Shown here: positions 47,886 to 60,391 of the stretch, in pieces
How the letters are laid out: every line of letters begins with the position of its first letter
How positions within the stretch are numbered: the first letter of the stretch is position 1
Assembly (NCBI GenBank): GCA_910574455.1
Contig: CAJSYZ010000012.1
Span: 1,915,317-1,979,316, forward strand
Source: Trichaptum fuscoviolaceum
Lineage: Eukaryota; Basidiomycota; Agaricomycetes; Hymenochaetales; Trichaptaceae
DNA: 64,000 nt
Reading direction: 5' to 3'
Translations under genes and position numbers: made by a program
Notes under the pieces: model-generated
The model's input: the letters and a program-made list of their open reading frames with translations, nothing else
What the model was told of the DNA's origin: nothing
Database searches by the model: none

Positions 47886-48930
47886 CTTTGGGAAGAGAGT
47901 ACGAAGGAAAGCAACTGATGGGGAACAAAGCAAGTGAGATCAAGTGATTAGGTTAAGTGACGGCGCTTTCGCACTCACAAGGCCACAAGGCGCACTAAGC
48001 ACTGTATTTAAATCCAAAGTACTAGATGCATCAATTGAAGCTCGGCCCGTTTGTTGTCAGAACTCTAAACTTTCACTGACGCTATCCGATCGACCCCCAC
48101 TGTTACAAACATAGGAAGTATCACTGCAGGTTATTTGATGATGAGCCTTGAGATATGGCTATGCACGGAGTTTCGCATCTAAGTATCTCCCCAAGAGAAG
48201 AAACCCATACAAAGATTCGGACTCGGAGTCGAAAGGAGAAGTACGTCAAATCGAATCCTCAAGTTAACCCACGCTTGGCACGTGACCGTGGCACAGTATA
48301 ACAACAGGCCCGGCTTGGTTTTCAAAGAAGAACTTATGTCCGGAGCCGGCATAAGTAGACTCTGCCTGGAGAATCGGACGCTTTGAAAATGTTTGGCTGG
48401 TCAAAGACGCCTTGCAGATCGGATGCGGGAGTTGATCACCGTCCAAACGAGTTTATTCATTGGAATCGTAGATGAAACCCGTGCTGAATGAAGAATCCCT
48501 AGGAATGATTCAGCACGGACGTGCATATGTGTGGGAGCATAATGAAGATTCGACTCCAAACTCTTTGAAACCTTCAAGTTGCACCGGGGAGTTCCCGGAG
48601 TGCAATGAGTAGCACCGACGTGAAGCGTGCGCAGAGGAGGCTCATCTGGTGATTGTATACACCAGTATACTATAACAGCCTCCTTTCCGGTCGGACTTAC
48701 TGTCACAGTTGTAGCTGCAGCCGACGGCCGGAGGACGCGTGTCTCTGCTAAGATCACGTTTCCGACAGCCATTACAGCTTCTTTACTCACATTACACATG
48801 AGATTACAGATAGGATTAGAGCTTCTTTACCTGCATTACGCATGCGATTATATATAGTATCACGCATGATTCGTATAAGTACTCCTGAAAGTCAGTGCGA
48901 GCGAGTTCCCGTGAAAAGCCATAATCTAGG
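47886..48930. promoter_or_regulatory. divergent promoter region of gene C and the dehydrogenase
   Basis: A duplicated segment of about 38 bp, AGCTTCTTTAC..CATTACRCATG.GATTA, lies at 48776-48814 and 48820-48857. The second copy ends in TATATATAG about 75 bp before the dehydrogenase ATG, a plausible TATA element. An inverted repeat CGTGCTGAAT..ATTCAGCACG lies at 48480-48520. No gene is seen. Confidence 0.45.
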
Positions 48931-49979
48931 ATGGATAAGACGATAGCCAAGTACACAGGTCAGTTGTTCGCTCCACTGGACGAGCAGATTGCGGATCTGG
49001 CTGATTGCTCTCTCCTTAGGCCTAAATTTTGTTAAGACACTCCGACATGACACGTACCCAGCGATAGACCCTACACAGTGGGTTGCGACGGGCGACTTTA
49101 CTGGCAGAGTTGCGTTGATCACAGGTGCAGGCCGAGGAATTGGTCGTGCTATAGCATTGGCGTTTTCCCGCGCGGGTGTATCGGGACTGGTGATTGCAGC
49201 CCGCTCCGCTACTGCACTGGACGCAGTCGAGAAGGAAGCATATGCCGTCCACCCTGGAGGAGAACTAAAAGTGCTGAAGCTCCCGCTTGATATATCTAAC
49301 GAGCAGTCTGTCGCGGACGCTGTAAGTTTAGTCAGAGATACATATGGAAGACTGGACGTACTCGTGAACAATGCTGCAACCATGGAGAGATTGGCATTGA
49401 TTGGGGAAAGCGATCCGAGTATGTGGTGGTCAACATGGGAGATCAATGTGAAGGGGACATATCTCGTCACACGCGCTTTCCTCGGATTGCTACTAGGAAG
49501 CGATATCAGCAATGGTTCTGGAGAGCTGGAAGGAAGGAAGATTGTAGTGAATTTGTCGAGCAGAGGTGCACATTTAGTTGATCAAGGAGGTTCATCATAC
49601 GAGGTACCTATCCGCATCTCATAGTTGGAGTGAGCAAATCTAAAGCTAACGTTACTTGCCTTTGTAGATTGGAAAACTTGCTATCCTGCGCTTCACAGAG
49701 TTTCTCGTCTCCGAGTATGGCGCACAGGGTCTACTGGCCATCTCGCTGGATCCCGGAGGCGTAGCTACAGATATGGCTACAAGCTTACCTCAAGAATTTC
49801 GTGACAACCTCCTCGACACACCCGAGCTCGCGGCCAACACAGTTGTTTGGCTGACTAGAGACCGAAAGGAGTGGTTATCTGGGAGAGTGATGGTTGTGTC
49901 GTGGGACGTGGACGAGTTGGAGACGAAGAAGGATGAAGTGGTCAAAGGAGACAAGCTGAAAGTACGGCTGGTTGTATAA
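48931..49979 (+). CDS. short-chain dehydrogenase/reductase
   Basis: Three exons: 48931-48958, 49020-49603 and 49668-49979. The protein starts MDKTIAKYTGLNFVKTLRHD, a common fungal SDR opening; this short first exon fixes the start. The NAD(P) site is ALITGAGRGIGRAIALAF. Then come LDISNEQSVADAVSL, LDVLVNNAATMERL and INVKGTYLVTRAFLG. The catalytic residues are Ser in VVNLSSRGAH and the Tyr-Lys pair in SSYEIGKLA, which spans the last splice junction. LDPGGVATDMATSLPQEF and KLKVRLVV are at the end. Length is about 308 residues, with no signal peptide. Substrate and pathway are unknown. It has no obvious biosynthetic partner nearby. Confidence 0.88.
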
Positions 49980-50313
49980 ACCTTCTTTGTCAGCACAGAT
50001 TTGTCCGTCAGTAAGGATTAATAGCATAGGATACACAGAATATATAAAATCCCTAATAACATGTCCATCTCACCTGCGGTTTATGCAGAATATGGAGCGG
50101 AACAGAGGAGGTCAGTACCTCGAGCTTGACAACCTTAGTTTGAGTTGTTGTTGTGGCTTAGATAAGCACTGACCACGCACTGGTAGCCGCGCCAACGGCG
50201 TCGGCATGATGGTCCATCAGGTTCTTCTTCCTCTTCAGCTGCAGCATTGAATAAAGTGATTCATTCTCTTTACATATTCGAGAAGTAGTATCGAAATCAC
50301 TAGCTGGATAAAC

Positions 50314-52443
50314 ATGTCCACGCGAACCCTACACGAAATTGCTGTCACATTACCAGACTGCTACGACCTCAGTTCAACAATACGAAAGGCTGAAAAAGAA
50401 CCCAATCCAAGGGCGTGTGGTGGAAGTTGTGATGTGACTCTTGGAATTATTTCGTTGGCTGAGATGGAAGGGAAACACCAACTACTGTCTGCATGCACTC
50501 CGGGAACGACAGCGTTGAAAGTTGCAATCAAACGAGCAAGAGCATGGGATTTTGATAAGTGGAGCGAGGATAAACAAACCGCGTTCATCAAGGTGCTTTG
50601 CTTGTCTTGATTCCATTCCATCTCGCTCTTCTCAAAGACTTCACGTTACCGTAGAGATATGCCAGGCAAATCAAGATCTGGTCTGACCTCGATCATCCCA
50701 ATATCCTTCGCTTTTTGGGATGTGCATACGAAGAACTCAATTTTCCATCTCTGATCACACCTTGGATGGAAAATGGGACAGCGAAACAGTACCTACAGAA
50801 GAACCCATCTGCGAACAAATTGGTTCTGGTGAGCTCCCATCGTTGAAATACGCTTGTTAATTGTACCATTTATGCTGTCTCGTTTCACAAACGAAGACAT
50901 TGGATGTAATCAACGGACTTTCTTATCTCCACTCGAGAGACATCATTCACGGAGATATGAAAGCTGTACGTCATTGTTTTCTTCCCGGGTTCAGTCGTTT
51001 GATGTGCTCATCTGTTCAAAGGAGAATATCCTTATTTCCAAAGCAGGCACAGCCCTGCTTGCGGACTTTGGGGTTTCTCGTGATACTGTCTCAAGCGGAT
51101 ACATCATCGCATAACATCAACGGCACTTTGAACTGGATGGCGATTGAGCAACTGCAAGCAACTCGTCCGGAGGAGCGTTATTCATTTGCGACTGACATCT
51201 GGTCTTTCGGGATGACAATCTATGTTAGCGTTCATTCTTCACATCTTCAATGAACACTGCTCTTAGCACCTTTTGTACAGGAATTTCTGACTGGAAATAT
51301 ACCATTCAATCACATCAATTGGACATTGGGCGTTCTGCGTGCTATCATGGACTGCAACTCACCACATGGGCCTGAAGATCCTTCGTTCAATTCCGAGCAA
51401 GAGGAAGGGCTTTGGAATATATGCAAATTATGCTGGCATGCAGATCCGAAAGATAGACCGACTGCAATCGCACTAAAGGGACTTCTTGGGACGGTGCCGG
51501 TGCAATGCTTACCGCGCCCTGAAACTGAACATTCACCAGTGGGAAAGTCGAAACAAGAAAAGCTGAACGAAATTTACGCCACCATCGCGAGGTGGAAAGG
51601 GGAGTATGCGAGGGAACACGATAATTGTCCTATGACCCCGATAAAGATCTCTGAATCGGATAAAGATCAATTCAATAGTATATTCAAGAGCTTGGCTGGT
51701 CTGGCTGATATCATCGAGAAAAGCCTACCATTTGTCCCAAGCCTTAGGAAAGACGTGAATACCATGGAACTGCTCATCTCTTTCGTGAGTTCTATTGATA
51801 ATTTGTTAAATGACTACAGCTCAAGCTTCTTTTGCAGCTCGGCCATGTTGCCCTGCAGCGGAAACTCCTCAAGTCCTCGACACCCATTTACATACTTGAC
51901 TTCAGCCACATGAAGAAGCTTTACCACTACCTCATGTGGAAGTACGCCATAATATTACAGCAAAAAGAGTCTCCGTCAGATCGTCCGTCACGTTCAGAGG
52001 CTCCTACTCGATCACGTTCTCAGCCTCCCATGATGCAGGATATCGCATCACTGCCAGGACCATCTGTAACACCGTCCAACATGCACACACTTCATAATGT
52101 TCCAAATCGGTTGAAATCAAGGAGACACTCGATATCTTATGCACAGTCCGTTGAGCGCCGGAGTACATCGAAGGAGGCTTCTCATGTGGCGCCTGAGGAA
52201 GTAGCACACGCAATGAGCTCTACAAAGAGGATACGGGAAGGAGACTCGTCATCCTCGCTGCGAGGCTGTAGTAGGAGCGACGAAATACGCCTTCCAGCGA
52301 AGCGCATGAAAACCGGCTCCAGAGAAAATCCTCCAGCCGATACAGGTTACTCCGGACGCGAAAGAAGGTTCAGTCTAAGATTGCAGCAAGAAAGACTGCG
52401 AAAGAGCAGTTCAGCAAAGACAAGCCGCAATAGCCACCAATGA
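50314..52443 (+). CDS. TKL-like protein kinase with HGD catalytic loop
   Basis: The N-terminal region begins MSTRTLHEIAVTLPDCYDLS. The kinase lysine is in LKVAIKRARAW. After an intron come RYARQIKIWSDLDHPNILRF, PSLITPWMENGTAKQYLQKN and LDVINGLSYLHSRDIIHGDM. This places HGD where most kinases have HRD. ISKAGTALLADFGVS keeps the DFG. GTLNWMAIEQLQ is the APE-like region, then FATDIWSFGMTIY and EFLTGNIPFNHINW follow. The C-terminal 250 or so residues are unrelated to kinases: a helical part (DQFNSIFKSLAGLADIIEKS) and a Ser/Arg-rich basic tail ending SAKTSRNSHQ. Catalytic Lys, Asp and DFG are retained, so it is probably active. HGD-type TKL kinases are expanded in agaricomycetes. A damaged paralogue lies at 62128-64000. 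Confidence 0.78.
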
Positions 52444-53149
52444 AATGTTGTCCAGTTGAATTGAATTCCGAGGTTTTTTTCTTCACAAGGATCTCCATGC
52501 TCACACCCCTTCTCAGATTTCCAGCACCCTGATCTTGTGCTATAATGTTTTGGTATACTTGACTCATTGTGTACTTTTGATTTTGTTATACGCTTGCTTT
52601 TGTATCTGTCTTGCTATTTATTATGCCTCAGTAGTTGCTCCACTGTCTTTTTCTTTAATATTGGTTCATGTATCAAGCTAGTTACTTTGTTCGTTCATCT
52701 GGAAATGGTTGCACGACGGATCACATTTGAGTATATGTAAGACATGTGTGGCATGAAGAAACAGTAAGTGCGGAGTCAGTCGCGAATTTAGTCCGTACGT
52801 CAAGCGAGGAACGTCGAATAAACAATAAGTCTATGTGTAGAGGGGTGCTAAGCGCGCGTAGGGATAAGACACATGGACAAGGTCCTTCAAATCGGAAAGA
52901 ATAACAGTAACAGACGTGATGAAAGTAAGTGTCACTGGTATATATATGAATCGGATAGTAAGAAAAGCGGGAGGGAACACTTGTATGCAGCGCTGAAAAA
53001 CAAACAACAAACAACAGTCGAGTCAAATGTACGTGATTTAGCAGGCAAGTGTCACTTTCGTAGATCGTTAAAGAGCGACAACATGAACGGGTGAGTTTCT
53101 AGTCCGTAAGATAAGGAGATATATCGACGATAAGGTTCAGACCGGGTCT
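52444..53149. other. intergenic between convergent genes
   Basis: No supported gene. Frames at 52721-53094 on both strands lack family features. Confidence 0.5.
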
Positions 53150-56100
53150 TTAGTACGAGAAGATCATAAGCCATGGGTTGAGGACAATCTGTGGGCGATA
53201 ATTAGAAGACAGTATGGAATTCAGCACGTAGGACTTACAGGGAAGAGGATATGGCACCCTGCGGCTACCGCGAGCGGGAAGATGACAGCCCACGCGGTGC
53301 CGTCGACACGCCAAGCGAGCGGGACGAGCTTCGTCGACGCGATGATCATGCCGGCGATGATGATGACAGCAATCGTGAGCGCCACCCAGAAGCGCTTGAA
53401 GATCTTGGGCACCTCCTTGAAGAAGTTCGAGCGCTCCACCTCCTTCTTCGTCGCCGCCCAGGTCATGTTGTACGAGAACAGGTGCGCGAGGATAGCCTGG
53501 CTGAGATGGATGCTCAGGCCACCGAAGAAGAAGAAGCTGTTGAAGAGCGTGTCAGCGATTTCTAAGAGAAGGGGAAGGCACTCACAAGAATGGTATCCAC
53601 TTGATGTTCGTGAGGAACGAGGAAATGAGGTCTTTCTCGCCAAGGCGGTACTCAAGAAGCGTAAAGCCAACGTTACCGGCGCCGAGGAACACAATCGTGG
53701 TCGCCAGCCAGATCTCAAAGGAGTGGATGTAGTAACCGTCTACAGGCAGCTCCCAGCCAAGAAGAACGTAATTGATCACACCGATAGTGACCGACGCCGC
53801 GATACCGTAGTACGAGCACATGTCTGACAAGCATACTTTCAGTCACCTGTAGTCAGAAAGACTGAATATATACTCACAAGCCAGCATAGAGATCTTGTAG
53901 TGCAGGGGGGCCGCACTGCTCCATATGAACCGATGGAACTGGTGGTTGATCGGGCCCTTGCGCCACCACTGGACGATCGGGTTGAACAGCAGCTCAGAGC
54001 ATCCATACGCGTACTTCTGCCAGCGATTCAGCTCATCGTCGACCGTCAGCGAGACACCCTCCTTGAATTCGCCCTTCGCATACGTCGCCCACCGGATAAT
54101 ATACCCACGGAGCATCAACCTGAGCGCCATATCGAAGTCCTCCGACACGTTCGTCTCGCTCCAGATCTTCTCCTTCCCGTCCACCGGGTCGACAAACGCC
54201 GCGTCCTGGATCGCGCGCCAGCGCAGGAACGCGTTGTGCCCGACGAACGGCGCGACCTCGCCGTTCGCGGCAACCATGGAGATGCACTTGTTGATGCGCC
54301 GCGTGAAGTACGCGATCCCGTTCTCGAAGTAGTGGTGTGCGACCTGCATGACGTCCGACTCGTGCTGGATCACGCCGACCGTCGGGCACGCCGCGAGCTC
54401 GCGCGCCGCGTCCCGGAAGCAGTCTTCGGGCACGATCGTGTCGGAGTCGACGATCAGGACGATCTCGCCCATCCGGATGGCCTTGCCGTTCGCAGCCCAC
54501 GGCTTGTGCTGGTGTCCCGTGGACGCATACTCTTCCTCAATCGCCATCGCGAGCGCGCGGTCCTCGAGGCTCATCGACTCGTCGTCCTCTGCACCCGAGC
54601 TCGCGACATTGCTCCTCGACCCCAGCGCCGGGGTGCCCACGCCGCCCGCCTCCTGGCGCTCGCGCTCCTTCTCACGGTCCTGCTCGACGAGGGTCGCGAG
54701 GTGTTTCTCGAGGTTCAAGCTCAGGCGGAGCCCGTAGTTCATGTTGCTGGCCTTCTTGAACCGACCGGCGCGCTTGAAGCCGCCAGGAGCGGGGTCGTGC
54801 TTCGGGCGCGCGACCCAGCCGATACCGTGGTCTGCATAGTACGCAATACGCGCATCCCGGTCTCCCGGCGAGAGGAGCTGCAAGCCGTCGTCGTTGATGA
54901 AGATAGAGCATGTTCCACCCTGGCGAGCGTATGTCTGCATGGCCTTCTTGATCGACTCAATCGAGGGGGCCCTGCACGAAATAGGGGTAATGTAATGATC
55001 AGCACAATGTCCCGAAAGCAACGTAAAGTGAGACAACAAGCAGTCGGGGTCCGTGGCGGCGGCGATCCATTGATCTACCCCAATGATCAACGATCGTCGC
55101 CTCGTCCGGAACCGCGGTTGCCTTTCATTAAATTCTACTCACAAAACTTGATACAAGCCCTCCTTGTACACAGGCATCTGGATGGTGACGTGCGGCAGGT
55201 TATTGTCGACCTGCTTGTTGGGCCGGGGCTTGATGGCAGAATAGTACTTCGAGTTCTCGTGGTAGTGCGCAATCGGGCCAATGCAGTACGACACGTTCTG
55301 CACAATCTGGAGGGAGAAGAACTATTTACAGAGTTAGTTTGATGTGAATGAGCGAGTCAATCAGGTGCCACTCACCAGCGAGACACAGAAAAGCAGCGGG
55401 ACCCACGCAACGAGTGCGAAGCGAATAGCTCCATTGTCGAGCGCCCACTCCTGGATCAGCACATTGATACCAGCCGCCATGAAGTCTGCAACAGCAAAAA
55501 AGTCAGATATCTGAGGAGAGCCAAAGCAGCTCAGCTCGCGGAAGGCCACGCACAAACACTCAGCGCAGCCGCGACGCCGTTGTACACCGGCGCGAACATC
55601 TTCACGCCCCGCTCGTCCACGAGCATACGGTCCCGGATGCGGTCCCGGCGGCGCTTCTCGCGCTCCGTCAGCTTGCGGCCCCCGAACCCAAACCAGCGGC
55701 GCCCGCGCGACGGCGCCTCGGGCTTCTCGTCCGCCGCGAGCTCCGAGTCGCTGTCCTCGTCGTCGTCGCGCATGCCCATGCCGAGCCGCCCCTTCTCGAG
55801 GTCTGCGGACGCGAGCTCGAGCCCGAGCCCGGAGGCGGCCGTGCCGTGGCGCGCGCCGGACGACGGGCGGGAGTTCCCCCCGATGCCGGGCGCGGAGGAC
55901 GCGCCGGAGCTCCTGTCGCCTGCTGCGCCGGAGAGCAGCGCGCCCCCGTCGCCGTTGTGGCCGTGGCCGGAGATGCTGCCGGCGACGGAGGTCGGGTACG
56001 AGCGCGCCGAGGGTGCGGTAGATGAGAGGAGGGAGGGCGGCGCGGCGGGCCGGGAGCGCCAGAGGAGCTTGATGAGCCTGTCCTCGAAGTCTTTGCATGT

Positions 56101-56868
56101 CGGGATGATCGAGTCGAGGTTGTCGGACCAGATCACCATCACACGCTCGTCGCGCTAAGTAAATAGTTCCATTCAGCATCGCCTTCTCAGCTGCCTCGGA
56201 AAACGAAGACTCACGATAAATGCGGCGCACTGTTCCTTCTCTGCATGCGGCAAGAGAAGCATCGTATCCAGGATCTGGATGCGCGTGTTCGAGTCGACAT
56301 AGATGCTCTTCTCTTCAGGTCCTCTGCGATAGGAAAACGTCAATAAACGGTATTTATTCTCCATGGATTTGGACTTACACATCCGCCAAAGCAGCGTGCA
56401 CTGCGGCCGAGCGGACCTTGACGGCGACAACAGGGTTGAGTGCTGCTACTGCCTGCTCAAACGGCTCAAGCTCGATGAGCTCGTATGGGAAAACACGGAA
56501 TTTGCCTGGAAATGGGAGTCAATACACCAAAGTCAAAGGGAAGAAGACCTTCGTGCAATGGACAGCTCAACAGGACTCTACTTCTCTTCTTCAGAGGCCT
56601 TCTTTCTGTGCCCATGAGTGCTTCTGTCCGCCTTGAGCGAGCTGGGCCCTCCTACTATGCCCCCAAACGGTAAAGAGGTGGAAAATCCAAAATATTCCAC
56701 AAGAAAACAGAACAAAATCCCCAAAAATGCCAGTAGAAAGCACTCACCGTGATCTACCCTCAAACACACACCCGCTGACAGGTTGTCCTCCGAGGGCCGG
56801 AACCACGCATCGCCCTGTGTCTGCTTGAAGATATGGTGCAGAAACGCATCATACCGATCGTAATCCAT
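53150..56868 (-). CDS. multi-pass membrane family 2 glycosyltransferase
   Basis: The protein starts MDYDRYDAFLHHIFKQTQGD, then AWFRPSEDNLSAGVCLRVDH. It continues EKSIYVDSNTRIQILDTMLL and VMVIWSDNLDSIIP. A Gly/Ser/Pro-rich insert (55600-56050) follows, then a membrane segment (FALVAWVPLLFCVSL). The GT2 core is IQMPVYKEGLYQV, FINDDGLQLL, EIVLIVDSDTIVPEDCF, FVGHNAFLRWRAIQD, ETNVSEDFDMALRLMLRGYI and DELNRWQKYAYGCSEL. That covers the D, DxD, ED and RW features of processive GT2 enzymes. C-terminal membrane segments follow, ending IVLNPWLMIFSY in a small last exon. It is not a classical chitin synthase (no QRRRW). It may belong to the fungal GT2 group linked to hyphal growth (ZtGT2/FgGT2-like), which is inference. 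The polymer made is unknown. Confidence 0.82.
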
Positions 56869-59645
56869 CTTTACTTCTTCAAATCACCCCGGGGGTGCTG
56901 AGAGTCGCGTTGAGTGTCTAGTGAAGGCAAGAAGAGAGTCAGCGTCACTGGGTCGTTTCGACGTGTTTGAAACAAGAAAGTGTGTCCGAGAGTGTGGATT
57001 AATGATTAAAGAGCAGTGTGTAGTGTAGTGAAAGGAGATCTAAGTCGTTATCCTGGGAGTCGGAGAAAAGGAAGAAAGAAAACAGCAACTTGAAGGCAAG
57101 GCAAGTCGCACACTCGTCACTCGTCGAACGCAGCCGTCGTCTCAACTCGTGAACGTTAAAGGTCAAAATGATAAGGGGAGGAAAGAGGACAAGACAGCCC
57201 GCTCGAACGCGATACTCGCAGTCGCTGTCGCAGTCCACGCCTGAAGAGCGAACGCCGTCTGTCCGATAGCGAGATAGAGATAGGGGGAGACAGCACAAGC
57301 CGAGGTACAGCTAGCTCCCCGATAGCGATCCACTGGCGAGGAGGCGCACTCTCGCTATACTCGGAAGGGAAGAGAGCCAGGCCAGACCCGAGCGAACTCG
57401 GGAACTCGGGAAGTGTGAATGAGTGTTTGAGTGTTTGTTTTTGGGTTTCGTTCGTTTTGGTCTCTGCGATCCGAATACGGATACGGATACGGAAAACGAA
57501 CTACGGACTACGGACTACGGACTAGTCGTATGTCCGACCGTGACGCGCAGGCTGCCAGTGATTGATGATGCCATCGACTCGGAACGAGCAGCGCGATAAG
57601 GAGTCAGGACTGGCGCGCGACGATAGCATAACACAGACGCGCAAGGCGCCCTCGATGTCGAACGATGCGTGCTTCGCTCGCGAACATTTGAATGCACCGA
57701 ACTTCGATTGACAGCAGCACTGCCAGTGTTCAGCCTGTGGTGTTCGTCTGCCCCTTGCGCAGTCTCCGAGCGGACCTGTGTTCAAATTCGGACTCGGGTC
57801 GCCATCGCACCCTCTCGTAAGTTGTGAGACGCTCAAACTAGCTTGAACAGTCCAGGTAGGTACACACGGACTCGGTTCCTCGGGAGTCAGAGGAGAATGA
57901 TCCGAATATTCGAGTTTGCAAGCCAAGTAAAGTGTTTTTTTTTCCTATTTCTCTGCCCTCTGCCCTCTCCTCCGCGAGCGCAAAACATGATCGGTGTGTC
58001 CTCGCCCGCATCTCGGGCGGGTGTGGGAGACAAAGACAAAGACATAAGAAGGAAATACGCAAAAAAAAGATGAGAGTCTTAAAACCCGACTGTGATCGAT
58101 CCGACCGACGTCAACCTTCCGGGATCAGGCATCGATCCGCGAGCGAAACACGCCGACACTGTGACGTCCGCTGAGGCTTTCGATAAACGAAAATGGGAAA
58201 TGAAAATGAAAAAAAAGGTGAGGGGATCGGCCAAATGTAATGTATTAAGGTCTTCAGCTGCTTACGCTCGAGCCAAAGAGCGTAAGGGGAACTTCTGACT
58301 CTCGATTCTCGGCGCGCTACTCATGAAATAGAAAAAGGCACGAAAGAACGGAGTAGGAAGAAGACATAGAAAGGTAAAGGAGTCGCAAGGAGATAAAGAA
58401 GGAGGAGCTTACGAATGATATGCTTGCAGAAGTTTCCTTCGATAGATGCAACACTTCAATCGTTAAAACCAGCTGCAGGAAGAGCACAAGAGTGAAGCGG
58501 TTGCAAACTGCGGAAAGCTGTGAGTGAGGAGGAAAGGACACGAAAATGTGAATGTGAGGTAGAGAGAGAAAAGTTAGGAATGGTACAGGTTCCTCGAAGT
58601 CAGTAAGCCATCGCGGAGTAAACTGTCTCCCATTTACTAACCCCATGGGCTAACTTCACAACCGCAGAAGACGATCGGAGAGTCGCTCGCTTTTCCGATT
58701 CGACTGGAAACAAAAGGAGGAAAGACATAAAATAAAGGGAAAGAGCCGGAAGTTCAAGGAAACAATAGATGTAGCAAACAGTGCCAGTCATTACAGATGA
58801 ATGCTAAGCCGCTATGCTCGACAAATCGAATTGGAATGTATGCGTGCAATGGATGGCGAGAAAAGAACAGGCATTCGAGCAAGAAAGCGTAAAATGGAAA
58901 AGAAGGACTTACGAGCAACAAGATACAATGAACCTCCCTTTCTTTCACTCGCAACGCGATGCAGGCAGGGCACAGAGAAGTCGCAGAGAGCCTGTTTGGA
59001 TAGGAAAAGGAGCGTAGGGCCTATGGCTGGTAAAGACAGTGAGCAATGAGGAACTGGGATGTATGCAAATAGGAAATGTTTATCGGCGTTGGACGAAGGA
59101 ATGAAAAGTACACGTTCTTATACAGATTTACGCAAATACGCAGCCTCGCGTTGAATGCAAACAGATAGATAAACATTCACGACACCATCACAACGCTTGG
59201 GCGAGTGCGCCAATCGCAGTCGGTCTCGGTATCGACATTGAACGAAGGTAAAGCAAGAGAACCTACTTACTTGTAACACGATTTCTTTCCTCACTGCGCG
59301 CGCAGTAGATTGGGGACAACGAGAATGGGGAGTGACAAAAGAGCGAGAGGCCGGGATGTCGACGAGGACGAGGACGTTGGCCGAGGGAGGTGAGGTGAGG
59401 GGGAGAAGGGAAAGGATAGAGAGCAGGAGAAGGCTGGTGCGTATGAGAAGGCGGGTTGGCAGCCACGCGAGATAGAGCTAGAGCTTGACACTGTGCTCGC
59501 AAAAAGCCAGAGATCAGCAAGGGATAACAATGTCGCCGTCGCCGTCCAACCACCAACACTTATCGCACCCTTTTCCCTTTTTTTCTCCGGCGTTCCCATC
59601 CCAATTTCGCGTTTTCCACGTTTTTCGTTTTTCGGACGTTCTATG
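56869..59645. promoter_or_regulatory. long upstream region of the GT2 gene
   Basis: This 2.8-kb region has no convincing coding sequence. On the minus strand it contains several GTAAG-type donors (for example near 58415, 58910 and 59270), which could belong to non-coding leader exons. A minisatellite of GGATAC and GGACTAC units is at about 57472-57526. The near-palindrome CACTGCCAGTG is at 57718-57728 and a half-site at 57552-57560. Purine/pyrimidine asymmetry is marked at 59330-59440. Confidence 0.45.
59638..59645. repeat. 8-bp target-site duplication (GTTCTATG), left copy
   Basis: GTTCTATG abuts the left end of the element and recurs at 60186-60193, abutting the right end. Confidence 0.85.
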
Positions 59646-60185
59646 TAAGGTGTGACATGGGTATAGGCAAACCCGGGTTACCCGTGTATCCGACCCGCAG
59701 GTCTGTCACGGGTTCGGGTGTTATGGGTCTGGGTGCACCCACGATATTAAACCCGGGTCGGGTTCGGGTCAGGGGTTTATCAAAGTGGGTCAAACCCGGG
59801 TCACCCATTATAATAAATTTACCTTACATAACATGTTATTTTCACCCGTAATTCCTCAGAAAGTCCTCTTGTTATCATAGAACATTCATAAATATGGTTT
59901 ACTAGGGCTACCAAAGCTAAAATAAGTGACATTGGGGACAGTGGGTATGGGTAAAACGAGTAAACAAAAAACAAATTGCCTTATACGGCAATAATTTTGT
60001 GGGAACATAGCTTTATTGACCTTATGTTACAACCCGGGTCAGACCCGTGATTAACCCGACCCACACCCAAACCCGACCCGCACCCATGAAGCCAGACCCG
60101 GGTCGGGTCCGGGTTTCCCTTATTTTTCCTCCAAACCCGGTGAACGGATACGGGTCGGGTCGGGTCAGACCCATGTCACACCTTA
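59646..60185. mobile_element. 540-bp hAT-like MITE rich in CCCGGGT/CGGGT repeats
   Basis: The ends are exact inverted repeats, TAAGGTGTGACATGGGT and ACCCATGTCACACCTTA, flanked by a perfect 8-bp duplication. Inside each arm lie many AACCCGGGT, CGGGTCGGGT and ACCCGACCC units in imperfect inverted arrangement. They surround an AT-rich centre (59815-60020). There is no coding capacity. The 8-bp duplication supports the hAT superfamily. The insertion separates the GT2 upstream region from the zinc-finger fragment at 60390. Confidence 0.88.
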
Positions 60186-60391
60186 GTTCTATGGCCGTTA
60201 AGGTTTAGTGACGGTGCTGGCTTGCTGAGATGCCGTCAACGCAGTCCAGGCGCAACTCGCGGTGTCCCTGGCCACTGGCCTTGCTCCAACTTCCTTCAAG
60301 TCCCCCCTCGTGCCGTACAATCAACCAATCCATCAACTTCTAATGCCTCCCCTCCTCCCACCTCTCCACCCATCTCCCAGCCACCAAGTTC

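Noticed and set aside
53900..55342. 480-residue plus-strand open frame antisense to the GT2 gene
   Set aside because: It is a GC-rich shadow of the glycosyltransferase exon. It is arginine- and valine-rich low complexity with no domain, while the minus strand has clear GT2 motifs.
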